Assembly (NCBI RefSeq): GCF_020097835.1
Contig: NZ_CP083666.1
Coordinates: 310,001-374,000, forward strand
Length of the DNA: 64,000 bases
Direction of reading: 5' to 3'
Origin: Haloprofundus halobius
GTDB lineage: Archaea; Halobacteriota; Halobacteria; Halobacteriales; Haloferacaceae
Numbering within the stretch: the stretch's first letter is position 1; each line of letters starts with the position of its first letter. The translations under genes and the position numbers were made by a program. The notes under the pieces were generated by a model. The model made no database searches and was not told where the DNA came from. It saw only the letters and a program-made list of their open reading frames with translations. Shown piece by piece: positions 45,690-53,455 of this stretch.

Positions 45690-46118
45690 ATGACCGTCGT
45701 CAGTGTCTCGATGCCCGAAGAACTGCTCGCCCGAATCGACGCGTTCGCCGACGACCACGGCTACACCGGCCGCAGCGAAGTCGTCCGCGAGGCGTCGCGC
45801 AACCTCCTCGGCGAGTTCGAGGACACGAGACTGGAGGACCGCGAACTGATGGGCGTCGTCACCGTCGTCTTCGACTACGAGACGACGAGCGTCGAAGAGC
45901 GGATGATGCACCTGCGCCACGAACACGAGAGCCTCGTCGCCTCGAACTTCCACAGCCACGTCGGCGCACACTACTGCATGGAACTGTTCGTCCTCGAAGG
46001 GACGCTCGAAGAGATCTCGACGTTCGTGGGGAAGGTGCGTGCGACCAGAGACACGCTCTCGGTCGATTACTCGGTGATGCCCGTCGACGAGTTCGGCCCG
46101 TTGGCCGACGCCGAGTGA
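45690..46118 (+). CDS. nikR: NikR nickel-responsive regulator
   Basis: A 142-residue ribbon-helix-helix repressor. Residues 1-45 are the DNA-binding domain ([33 protein letters not shown]). The C-terminal ACT-like domain keeps all four nickel ligands of E. coli NikR by spacing: H77, H88, H90 and C96 in [20 protein letters not shown]. It is convergent with the znuACB operon. Targets may include metal uptake genes; the inverted repeat over its own promoter suggests autoregulation. Confidence 0.88.
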   Translation: MTVVSVSMPEELLARIDAFADDHGYTGRSEVVREASRNLLGEFEDTRLEDRELMGVVTVVFDYETTSVEERMMHLRHEHESLVASNFHSHVGAHYCMELFVLEGTLEEISTFVGKVRATRDTLSVDYSVMPVDEFGPLADAE

Positions 46119-46134
46119 GGGGCTATCGGCGCGG

Positions 46135-47157
46135 TCAGCGTCTGTGTTCCCGTTTCCGTCGCGTGTCCTGTCCGTCGAGTTCCCCGCCGTCGGTCGCCGT
46201 CTCGGTCGGTCCCGTCTCGGCGTCTCGCGGAACTACACGGTCGGCGGCGACGGCGACGGCGTAGAGTGCGATGGCGACGAGGACGATAGCGCCGCCGGCG
46301 GCGACGCCGTACTGGTAGGAGGCGAACAGTCCGAGCAGGACGGCGAGTTCGCCGACCACGACCGCGACGAGCACCGACTCGCGGAAGCTGCGGGCGACCT
46401 GCGCCGCCGCCGCGACGGGGACGACGAGCATCGCGGCGACGAGGATGACACCCATAATCTGCATCGCGGCGACGACGACGAGTGCCGTCAGCATCACCAG
46501 AAGCCGGTTGTACAGCGACACGTTCACGCGGGCGACGCGCGCGGCCGTCTCGTCGAAGGTGACGAACAGGAGCTGTTTGTACGTCAGCGCGACGACGCCG
46601 ACGACGAGCGCGCTGAGCAGCAACAGCACAGACGTGTTCGCCAGCGTCACCGTCGAAAGACTGCCGAAGAGGTACTGGCTGATACCGACGGCGATGCCGC
46701 CGTCGGTGAGACTGATGACGACCGTCCCGAGCGCGAAGCCGCCCGAGAGGACGATGGCCATCGAGACGTCGCCGTAGGCGTCGGTGTAGTCGGCGATGAG
46801 TTCGATGAGGAGCGCCGAGAGGACGGCGACGACGAGCGCCGTCACGTACGGCGAGACGCCGATCTCGAACGCCGAGCCGAGAAAGAGGCCGATGGCGACG
46901 CCCGCGAAGGCGGTGTGCGCGAGCGTGTCGCCGATGAACGCCATCTCGCGGTGGACGAGGAAGCTACCGACCAGCGGCGCGACGACGCCGACGCAGAGCC
47001 CGGCGAGGAACGCCTGCTGCATGAACTGGTAACAGAGTATCTCGACGCCGAGCGGCCGGGTGGCTGCGCATATCCCGTCGCCGAACAGTTGCACCAACCG
47101 GTTCACGAGATCCAAGAGGAGCAGGGTCGAACTCTGTGAGAGTGTCGCGGCGGTCAT
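46135..47157 (-). CDS. znuB: Zinc ABC transporter permease
   Basis: A 340-residue permease of the ABC-3 family with about eight to nine helices. Family segments are EILCYQFMQQAFLAGLCVGVVAPLVGSFLVHREMAFIGDTLAHTAFAGVAIG and MQIMGVILVAAMLVVPVAAAAQ. A basic 30-residue tail is extra. The start at 47157 overlaps the znuC stop (ATGA). The substrate is Zn or Mn; zinc is inferred from the His-rich ZnuA. Confidence 0.92.
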   Translation of the reverse strand: MTAATLSQSSTLLLLDLVNRLVQLFGDGICAATRPLGVEILCYQFMQQAFLAGLCVGVVAPLVGSFLVHREMAFIGDTLAHTAFAGVAIGLFLGSAFEIGVSPYVTALVVAVLSALLIELIADYTDAYGDVSMAIVLSGGFALGTVVISLTDGGIAVGISQYLFGSLSTVTLANTSVLLLLSALVVGVVALTYKQLLFVTFDETAARVARVNVSLYNRLLVMLTALVVVAAMQIMGVILVAAMLVVPVAAAAQVARSFRESVLVAVVVGELAVLLGLFASYQYGVAAGGAIVLVAIALYAVAVAADRVVPRDAETGPTETATDGGELDGQDTRRKREHRR

Positions 47158-47927
47158 GGTTGCGAGCGGGTGCTGTCGTGCCTGTGGTCGTGGTGGTCGT
47201 GCTCCAGCAGCCGCTGGTTCGCGCCGTACGCCCGCGAGAGTGCGTCGCTCTCGGCGAACCCCGACGGCTCGCCGTGGAAGAACAGTCGACGGTTGAGACA
47301 GGCGACCGTCGTCGCGTGCTCGGTGACGACGCCGATGTCGTGTTCGATGAGCACGATCGTCAGGCCGCTCTCGTTGAGTTCGCGGAGGAGGTCGTAGAAC
47401 GCCTCTCGGGAGTCGGCGTCGACGCCGACGGCCGGTTCGTCCAGCGCGAGGAGGTCTGCTTCCCCCGCGAGCGCGCGAGCGATGAACACGCGCTGTCGCT
47501 GGCCGCCCGAGAGGTGCGCTAGGCGACGGTCGGCGAGGTCGGCGACGCCGACGGTGTCGAGCGCGTCGGCGACGATACATCGGTCCTCAGCGTCGAGACG
47601 ACCGAATCCTACGTGGGGATAGCGGCCCATCTCGACGACTTCGCGGACGGTGATGGGCATCTCGGTCGCGGCGTTGGCGACGTCCTGCGCCACGTAGCCG
47701 ATTCGCTCGCCCGCGTCGAACGACCGCGCGGGCTCGCCGAACAGTTCGACGCGCCCCGCGTCGGGTCGGACGAGACCGAGCATGAGGCGGAGCAGCGTGC
47801 TCTTTCCGGAGCCGTTCGGCCCGACCAGTCCGAGGAACTCGCCCTCGCCGACGGTGAGAGAGATATCCTCGACGACCGGCGTGCCGGTGTAGCCGAACGT
47901 CACGTCCGATAGCTCGATGGCGGTCAT
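47154..47927 (-). CDS. znuC: Zinc ABC transporter ATP-binding protein
   Basis: A 257-residue ATPase with Walker A GPNGSGKST (about residues 36-44), ABC signature LSGGQRQR, Walker B LLALDEPAVGVD and switch His in IEHD. The C-terminal region is His-rich (LLEHDHHDHRHD), which may sense or buffer zinc. It lies 129 nt after znuA and overlaps znuB by 4 nt. Confidence 0.93.
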   Translation of the reverse strand: MTAIELSDVTFGYTGTPVVEDISLTVGEGEFLGLVGPNGSGKSTLLRLMLGLVRPDAGRVELFGEPARSFDAGERIGYVAQDVANAATEMPITVREVVEMGRYPHVGFGRLDAEDRCIVADALDTVGVADLADRRLAHLSGGQRQRVFIARALAGEADLLALDEPAVGVDADSREAFYDLLRELNESGLTIVLIEHDIGVVTEHATTVACLNRRLFFHGEPSGFAESDALSRAYGANQRLLEHDHHDHRHDSTRSQP

Positions 47928-48056
47928 GCGCTGTTCGCGTCCGTCTCCTCTGTGGCGGTCATCTCTGCGTTCACCCGTCTCCCCGCTCGTCCGACGGCGT
48001 CTTCGGTGAAGCGTCTGACGGAACTACCGCGTCGAATCGGCTGCTATCGGGTGCGT

Positions 48057-49181
48057 TCATTCGGCTCCGAGCGCCGTTTTCAGGCTCCCGAGGTTCACCT
48101 CCCGCATCACGTCGACGTAGCCCCACCCGTTCTCGTGCCACTCCTCGGTCACACCCGGAATCGACGTCACGGGGAGCGCCTCCTCGGCGTCTGTCTCCTC
48201 GACCAACTGGCGGGCGGCGCGGTCGGACTCGAACACGGGTGCGAGCACGTGCGTGATGCCGTATTCCTCGATGAGTTCTTGCGCGCGCCTGGTGTCCTGC
48301 GCCGACGGCTGGTCGTCGGGCGACAGTCCAGTCAGCGCGTGGACGTGGAAGTCGTACCGGTCGCCGAGGTACTGTAGCGCGTTGTGACCGGCGACGAGGA
48401 CGTCCTCGCGTTCGCGGTTCGACAGTTCCTCCTCGAAGGTCGCGTCGAGGTCGTCGAGGTCGTCGAGGTAGCTGTCGGCGTTCTCCGCGTAGGTGTCGGC
48501 GTTCGACGAGTCGAAGTCTGCGAAGCCGTCTCTAATGGTCTCGACTGCGGTCGCCGCCCGCGTCGGGTCGAGCCAGAAATGCGGGTCGGCGTCGCCGTGG
48601 TCGTGATCGTCGTCGCCCGTCGATTCCTCGTGGTCGCCGCTCTCTTCGTCGTCGTGAGTCTCGTTTTCGTGTGTGTCGTCGTGTTCACCCTCGTGCTCGT
48701 CGTGAGTCCCGTTGCTATGTTCGTCGTGAGTCTCGTTGTTGTGCGTTTCCTCGTCGTGTCCGTGCTCCGCCTCGTCTTCCGGCGGGCCGAGCAGGTCGAC
48801 GCCGTGACGCGCCTCGACGACTGCGACGTCGCTGTCGGCGTCTTCGATGTTCGTGACGACCTTGTCGGCCCACGGCTGGAACCCCTCGCCCATGTAGACG
48901 AAGGCGTCCGACTGGATCACCGCCCGCTGGAGGTCCGGCCCTGGTTCCCACCCGTGGCCGTGCTGGCCGAACGGGACGAGATTCTCGACGGCGGCCGCGT
49001 CGCCCGCGACGTGCTCGGCGAAGTCCGAAAGTACGAAGAAAGACGCCTGTACTGTCGGCTCGCCATCTCCGTTCGCTCCGCCAGACCCCTCGCCCGCGTT
49101 CGTACCCGTACACCCGGCGAGCGCCGCGGTCAGGAGTCCGGCGCTCATCCCCAGAATCTCTCTGCGGTTGTGAAGACTCAT
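48057..49181 (-). CDS. znuA: Zinc ABC transporter substrate-binding lipoprotein
   Basis: A 374-residue cluster 9 binding protein. A lipobox ends at Cys24 (ALAGC). A long acidic His-rich loop (roughly residues 135-205, with many HD, HE and HxxH units) precedes DADPHFWLDP, as in zinc-type ZnuA. Metal ligands are expected in the segments GQHGHGWEPGP, DPHFWLDP, VAGHNALQYLG and near the C-terminus. The start at 49181 is set by a TATA box about 30 nt upstream. Confidence 0.92.
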   Translation of the reverse strand: MSLHNRREILGMSAGLLTAALAGCTGTNAGEGSGGANGDGEPTVQASFFVLSDFAEHVAGDAAAVENLVPFGQHGHGWEPGPDLQRAVIQSDAFVYMGEGFQPWADKVVTNIEDADSDVAVVEARHGVDLLGPPEDEAEHGHDEETHNNETHDEHSNGTHDEHEGEHDDTHENETHDDEESGDHEESTGDDDHDHGDADPHFWLDPTRAATAVETIRDGFADFDSSNADTYAENADSYLDDLDDLDATFEEELSNREREDVLVAGHNALQYLGDRYDFHVHALTGLSPDDQPSAQDTRRAQELIEEYGITHVLAPVFESDRAARQLVEETDAEEALPVTSIPGVTEEWHENGWGYVDVMREVNLGSLKTALGAE

Positions 49182-49496
49182 GCTCTGATTAACAATCAGG
49201 GGTCCATGGTTAATAAGCACTACTATCCAATCATGAATTTTTGTTAGCCGAAGGCGGAGGCGAAGAGAGAGAGGAGACGGAAAGCGTGCGACGGAAGTAC
49301 GGGGAAACGACGACCAAGAACTTCGACCGTCAGCGACCGAGCGCTCGGTTCGATAGTCGCCTACGTCGATGCGACGCACAACCAAGTCGGGGGTCGACGC
49401 CTCGGGTTCGACGCGACGACGGCCACGAGAGACCGTTCGGTAGCTACCGGGAGAAGCGCACGAACGGGAGTGACCCGAAGAGGAGAAACAGTTCGT
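49182..49496. other. Intergenic region between znuA and secY
   Basis: About 315 nt. The first 70 nt are the AT-rich znuA promoter. The rest, up to the secY stop, is purine-rich (GAGAGAGAGGAGACGG near 49265) with no convincing gene, RNA or repeat. Confidence 0.5.
49188..49217 (-). promoter_or_regulatory. znuA promoter with overlapping inverted repeat
   Basis: ATTAAC (49188-49193) and GTTAAT (49209-49214) form a perfect inverted repeat with a 15-nt spacer. The upstream arm is part of the TATA-like CTTATTAACC. A repressor here would block TBP and the start site. Confidence 0.5.
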
Positions 49497-51002
49497 CTAC
49501 CGTCCGAACATCTGGCGCATCATCGGGTGCATCTCCATGAGCTGCTCCTCGGCGATTTCCTCGTACAGTTTGTACGTGATGGAAACCGTCAGCAGCAGGC
49601 CCGTTCCGGAGACCTGCCCGATGGTACCGAGCATGTTCGCCATGACGGCGAGCAGGCCGACGAGCGCGCCGCCGATGACCGTCACCTGCGGGATGTAGCG
49701 CTCCATGACTTTCTCGATGACCTGCGGATTCCGCCGGAAGCCGGGGATCTGCATCCCGGAGTTCTGAATCTGGCGGGCCGTCGACTCCGGACCCATCCCG
49801 GTCGTCTCGACCCAGAAGATGGCGAATATCGCGCCGCCGATGACCATGAACGTCAGGTCGACCGCGACACGGATGAAGATCTGCCACGGCTCTGCCGCCG
49901 TCCCGGCGAGGAACCAGAGCCAATCCTGCGGGGCCTGAATCGGCGCGAGGTAGTAGAACAGTCCGCCGACGGGCTGTCCGTCGGAGCCGTACTGTCCGAG
50001 CCACGGCATCGTCGTGCCGAACAGCGTGATGGCGCTGGCACCGCCCGGACTCTGCGAGTAGAGGATGCGCCCGAGGAACTGGATGTTCGCCTGCAGCGCG
50101 CGCACGAGAATCATCGGCAGGACGGACGCGTAGATGAGCTTCACGGGGAAGCGACCGCGCGCGCCTTTCACGCGGGCGTGGCTCAGCGGAATCTCGACGC
50201 GGACCGACTCCGCGTAGACGACGATGGAGAAGATGAGCACCGTCGTGAACAGCGCCAGAATCTGTCCCGGCTGGAACAGCAGCGCCTGAATCCCGCTGTC
50301 GGTGAGCAACTGGCCGTCGCCGAGCTGCTGATTACCGGTGAGGATGGCGAACCACGTCGGAATGAACCCGGGCGCGCCGCCGAGCGACGGCCACGCGAAC
50401 AGCCCGCCGACGAGCTGCTGGCTCACGCCGGCGATGATGAACAGCCCGACACCGGAGCCGACGCCCCACTTGCTCACGATCTCGTCCATGAACAGGATGA
50501 GGACGCCGCCGACGAATATCTGCGCGAACAGGAGCACTTGGACGCCGGTAACACCGATACCGAAGGCGGTCGCCACGGCTTGACTCGGCGGGAGGAAGTC
50601 CCCGGCGAACACCATCGGGATGCCCGTCAGACAGATCATCACGACGACGAGGAACTTCTGCAGTCCCTGGTAGAGAATCTGGTCGCGCGGGTCGTCCGTG
50701 TCCAGTCCGAGCAGGTCGGCACCGCCGAGCAACTGGAGAACGATGCTCGCGGTGACGATCGGTCCGATACCCAACTGGAGAACCGAGCCCTGTGCTCCGG
50801 CGAGGATCGACCTGAACTGTCCGAACAGGTCGCTGGACTGGCCAGCGTCCAACCCGAACAGGGTGACGTTCGTAAGGAAGAAGTACAACACGAGAATTCC
50901 GGCGGTCCAGCCGAGTTTCCGTTTGAAGGGGACGTGCCCCTCCGGACGCTCGACCGTGGGCATCCGCGTTAAAACTGGTTCGGCCGTCTCTTTCCAACCC
51001 AT
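49497..51002 (-). CDS. secY: Preprotein translocase subunit SecY
   Basis: A 501-residue protein with ten membrane helices that forms the protein-conducting channel with SecE and Sec61beta. It begins MGWKETAEPVLTRMPTVERPEGHVPFKRKLGWT. Signatures include QLGIGPIVTASIVLQLLGGADLLGL (plug and TM2 region), YAESVRVEIPLSHARVKGARGRFPVKLIYASVLPMILV, and FWVETTGMGPESTARQIQNSGMQIPGFRRN. Normally this gene follows rpl15; here it stands alone, 18 kb away on the other strand, with its own promoter. Confidence 0.96.
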   Translation of the reverse strand: MGWKETAEPVLTRMPTVERPEGHVPFKRKLGWTAGILVLYFFLTNVTLFGLDAGQSSDLFGQFRSILAGAQGSVLQLGIGPIVTASIVLQLLGGADLLGLDTDDPRDQILYQGLQKFLVVVMICLTGIPMVFAGDFLPPSQAVATAFGIGVTGVQVLLFAQIFVGGVLILFMDEIVSKWGVGSGVGLFIIAGVSQQLVGGLFAWPSLGGAPGFIPTWFAILTGNQQLGDGQLLTDSGIQALLFQPGQILALFTTVLIFSIVVYAESVRVEIPLSHARVKGARGRFPVKLIYASVLPMILVRALQANIQFLGRILYSQSPGGASAITLFGTTMPWLGQYGSDGQPVGGLFYYLAPIQAPQDWLWFLAGTAAEPWQIFIRVAVDLTFMVIGGAIFAIFWVETTGMGPESTARQIQNSGMQIPGFRRNPQVIEKVMERYIPQVTVIGGALVGLLAVMANMLGTIGQVSGTGLLLTVSITYKLYEEIAEEQLMEMHPMMRQMFGR

Positions 51003-51024
51003 ATAACCGCTACTTCGCATCGGG

Positions 51025-51034
51025 ATTTGTATGT
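51025..51034 (-). promoter_or_regulatory. TATA-like box of secY
   Basis: ACATACAAAT on the minus strand is centred about 28 nt before the secY ATG at 51002, so secY is transcribed alone as a leaderless mRNA. Confidence 0.5.
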
Positions 51035-51204
51035 TCTTCGCTTTTGTTGCCAGACGGTTGTGTACTGGTATCATCATCCGATCGCCATAAATTCGGCGGT
51101 GAACGCGCCAGAGAAGCCTAACGGCGACGGTCGACACCTACAGCATTGCCACCGAGTCCGCAGAGTGCTCTGCGGTCCCGGTGAGTCGACCCGTGACCAC
51201 CGAG

Positions 51205-51224
51205 ACCCCCCGGACCGAGTGAAG
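51205..51224 (-). promoter_or_regulatory. ORB-like motif 1
   Basis: The minus strand reads CTTCACTCGGTCCGGGGGGT, the shared core plus a G-run. Confidence 0.5.
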
Positions 51225-51364
51225 TCGAACGAAGGTGGGTGTTGTTCCCGGAAGGTGGTCGACGGCCGACTGGATGCGGTCCGGATACGTCCACCCCGAC
51301 CCCTCGTACCGACTGATTTCGGCGTCAACGCCGAGAACCATTCGGCGGTCCAGACGTCCACCGT

Positions 51365-51386
51365 CACCCTTCGAACCGAGTGAAAC
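51365..51386 (-). promoter_or_regulatory. ORB-like motif 2
   Basis: The minus strand reads GTTTCACTCGGTTCGAAGGG followed by TG, the copy most like published haloarchaeal ORB elements in its GTTTC start and AAGGG end. Confidence 0.55.
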
Positions 51387-51436
51387 GCGGCCGACAACAC
51401 CCGCTTCGGCGGCGAACTGTCACCTGGCGACTCGCA

Positions 51437-51500
51437 TGTATTATATAGTTATCTAAACAAGCAAACAACAACACGAAGAATTTGTACACGCTGCGCCGTC
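51437..51500. other. AT-rich candidate DNA unwinding element
   Basis: A local AT-rich run (TATTATATAGTTATC, then AACAAGCAAACAACAACACG and GAATTTGTAC) in a very GC-rich genome. It lies between the two inward-facing pairs of ORB-like motifs. Confidence 0.5.
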
Positions 51501-51616
51501 GAATCGTCTACTCCCTCTTTCTCACATTCCATTGAGAACGTGGCACACATAGTTTATTAACAGTCTACACGTGACCCGACACGGCCTTCACCACCGACCC
51601 CACCCTCGACTCCGAA

Positions 51617-51640
51617 TTCACTCGGTACGTGGGGTGGGGG
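51617..51640 (+). promoter_or_regulatory. ORB-like motif 3
   Basis: TTCACTCGGTACGTGGGGTG followed by GGGG on the plus strand: the shared core with a double G-run. Confidence 0.55.
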
Positions 51641-51706
51641 ATTGCCGCCCGTCGGACGGTCGTGAGATGCTCTCCACCTCTCGCCGTCCCTCGGAATCGG
51701 ACGAAG

Positions 51707-51728
51707 TTCACTCGGTACGAGGTCGGCA
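51707..51728 (+). promoter_or_regulatory. ORB-like motif 4, abutting the orc1 TATA box
   Basis: TTCACTCGGTACGAGGTCGG on the plus strand ends just before the TATA box at 51730, so Orc1 binding could repress its own gene. Its G-run is weaker than in the other copies. Confidence 0.5.
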
Positions 51729-51729
51729 G

Positions 51730-51736
51730 TTTTATC
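51730..51736 (+). promoter_or_regulatory. TATA box of orc1
   Basis: TTTTATC is centred 30 nt before the ATG at 51763. This selects that ATG over start codons further upstream in the same frame, which would read through the ORB-like motifs. Confidence 0.6.
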
Positions 51737-51762
51737 TCCGTTCCGCGTGGCTACGTGAGTCG

Positions 51763-53247
51763 ATGACCGACTCGGAGGAGGGTTACCGCGGCCGTCGGAG
51801 TCGAGACCGGGCCGGCGACGGCCGTCGGAGTCGAGACCAGGCCGGCGACGGCCGGCCGGACACCGGATACGACGCGGACCTCCGGTCGTACACGGGGGAC
51901 TCGGCGAACGATAGCTGGCCCGTCACGACCGACGGCGGCGACCGACGACACGGCACTCAGGACGACGATTGGCAGCGAGAAGGCGGTGCCAACAGAGAAC
52001 GCGGCGACGACAGCAACGAGCGCGGTGGCGGCAGCGAATGCGGTGACGGTAGCGAGCGCGGCGACCCCTTCGCCGTCGGTTCCATCTTCGCCCGCGAGGA
52101 ACTGCTCCGCGTCGGCTACGTCCCGGACCGCGACCGAATCATCGGTCGCGACGACGAGATTCGCGCAGTCGGGAAGGCGCTCGGTCCGGCCGTCAGGGGT
52201 GGTCCGCCGCGTAACCTGCTGCTGTACGGCAAGACGGGCACCGGAAAGTCGCTCGTCTCCAAGCACATGGCCCGCGAAGCGGGCGCGCGCGCGAGCGACA
52301 ACGACATCGACCTCATCTATCAGTACGTCGACTGCTCGAACGACGACACCGAGACGCGGGCGGCGCGCGAGCTCGCACTCGGCGTGCGCGACACGCTCGA
52401 ACCCGAACTCTCGATTCCGCGGAAAGGCATCGGCGCGGCGGAGTACTTCAGGCACGTCTGGGACCTCCTCGACGCCCACGACGTGCGCTCGCTCATCGTC
52501 ATCCTCGACGAAGTCGACAAACTCGACGGCGACGACGACATCCTGATGACGCTCTCGCGTGCCGAGGAGTCGGGCAAAACAGAGTCGTACGTCGGCATCA
52601 TCGCCATCAGCAACAAGATTCAGTACCGCGAGTCCATCGGCGAACGCGTCGATTCATCGCTGCAGGACCGCGAGTTCGTCTTCCACCCCTACGACGCGAC
52701 CCAGTTGAGACGGATACTCGAAAACCGGCGCGATGCATTCCAACCGGACGTGCTCTCGGCGGACGTGATTCCGAAGGTCGCCGCGCTGGCGGCCCGCGAA
52801 CACGGCGACGCCCGCAAAGCCATCGATATCCTCCGATACGCGGGTGCGATAGCCGAGGAGTCCGACAGCGCGCAGGTGCTCGAAGCGCACATCGACAGCG
52901 CGATGGAGCGCGCGGAGGCGGACCGCTTCGCCGAACTCGTCTCCGGCAGCACCCCGCACGTCAAGTACATCCTCGTCGCCCTCGCGTCGCTGACGATGCG
53001 CCGCGACGAGGAGGAGTTCGCCAAACAGGACATCTACTCGACGTACAAGCGGGTCTGCGCGAACGAGGGCTCCGACCCCATCTCGTGGGACCGCGTCTCT
53101 CGCCTGCTGAAAGAGCAGTCGTTTCTCGGCATCACCGAGAGCCGCCACACCGGCGGCGGCTACGAGAAGGGAAGCTACCGCGTCCACTCGCTGAACCGCG
53201 ACCCCGAAATCGTCCTGAAGGCGCTCGACTCGCGCTCGGACGTGTAA
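51763..53247 (+). CDS. orc1: Orc1/Cdc6 replication initiator
   Basis: A 494-residue AAA+ initiator that binds origin boxes and loads MCM helicase. A disordered Gly/Asp/Arg-rich N-terminus of about 100 residues contains a repeated GRRSRDxAGDG unit. Then come the initiator motifs GYVPDRDRIIGRDDEIRAVGKAL, Walker A YGKTGTGKS, Walker B VILDEVDKL, sensor 1 IIAISNK, sensor 2 region ARKAIDILRYAG, and a C-terminal winged helix ending YRVHSLNRDPEIVLKAL. It is adjacent to the putative origin. Confidence 0.95.
   Translation: MTDSEEGYRGRRSRDRAGDGRRSRDQAGDGRPDTGYDADLRSYTGDSANDSWPVTTDGGDRRHGTQDDDWQREGGANRERGDDSNERGGGSECGDGSERGDPFAVGSIFAREELLRVGYVPDRDRIIGRDDEIRAVGKALGPAVRGGPPRNLLLYGKTGTGKSLVSKHMAREAGARASDNDIDLIYQYVDCSNDDTETRAARELALGVRDTLEPELSIPRKGIGAAEYFRHVWDLLDAHDVRSLIVILDEVDKLDGDDDILMTLSRAEESGKTESYVGIIAISNKIQYRESIGERVDSSLQDREFVFHPYDATQLRRILENRRDAFQPDVLSADVIPKVAALAAREHGDARKAIDILRYAGAIAEESDSAQVLEAHIDSAMERAEADRFAELVSGSTPHVKYILVALASLTMRRDEEEFAKQDIYSTYKRVCANEGSDPISWDRVSRLLKEQSFLGITESRHTGGGYEKGSYRVHSLNRDPEIVLKALDSRSDV
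51791..51850 (+). repeat. 30-bp tandem duplication inside orc1
   Basis: Two copies of a 30-nt unit beginning GCCGTCGGAGTCGAGACC differ at one base. They code for two copies of a ten-residue Arg/Asp/Gly-rich unit in the disordered N-terminus and keep the frame. Confidence 0.9.
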
Positions 53248-53263
53248 GCCGACTGGGTGGTGT

Positions 53264-53281
53264 CCGGCTTCCATCAGCCGG
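53264..53281 (+). terminator. Hairpin downstream of orc1
   Basis: CCGGCT-TCCATC-AGCCGG forms a perfect 6-bp stem 16 nt after the orc1 stop. It may mark the transcript end; no T-tract follows. Confidence 0.35.
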
Positions 53282-53455
53282 CACACGCTACACCACCATG
53301 GGTCGGTATCGGCCGGGGTTTCTTCAGCCGGTCGGTACCGTCCCGAAGTTCAGTACGTAGGTTCTTCTGTGGTGCCGTTGTCATTACCTCGTTCGAGTAC
53401 GCTGGGTGGTGTCGTCTCGATCAGTCGCCGCGCGACGGCGTTTCGGGGGAGAACT

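Larger units (their letters stand above)
51200..51730. other. Putative replication origin (oriC) next to orc1
   Basis: This gene-free region between secY and orc1 holds four copies of TTCACTCGGTNCG. Two lie on the minus strand at 51205-51224 and 51365-51386; two lie on the plus strand at 51617-51640 and 51707-51728. Three are followed by a G-run or G-rich stretch, like archaeal origin recognition boxes. Between the two pairs lies the only strongly AT-rich stretch (about 51437-51500, with TATTATATAGTTATCTAAAC), a candidate unwinding element. The origin call is an inference from layout. Confidence 0.65.

Noticed and set aside
49241-49540. 99-residue open frame between znuA and secY
   Set aside because: Polar, Arg/Ser/Gly-rich, overlaps the secY end, and has no promoter-start spacing that fits.
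51003-51762. Short open frames and N-terminal extension of orc1 in the origin region
   Set aside because: The TATA box at 51730 places the orc1 start at 51763. Upstream translations are Arg/His-rich and cross the repeated motifs.
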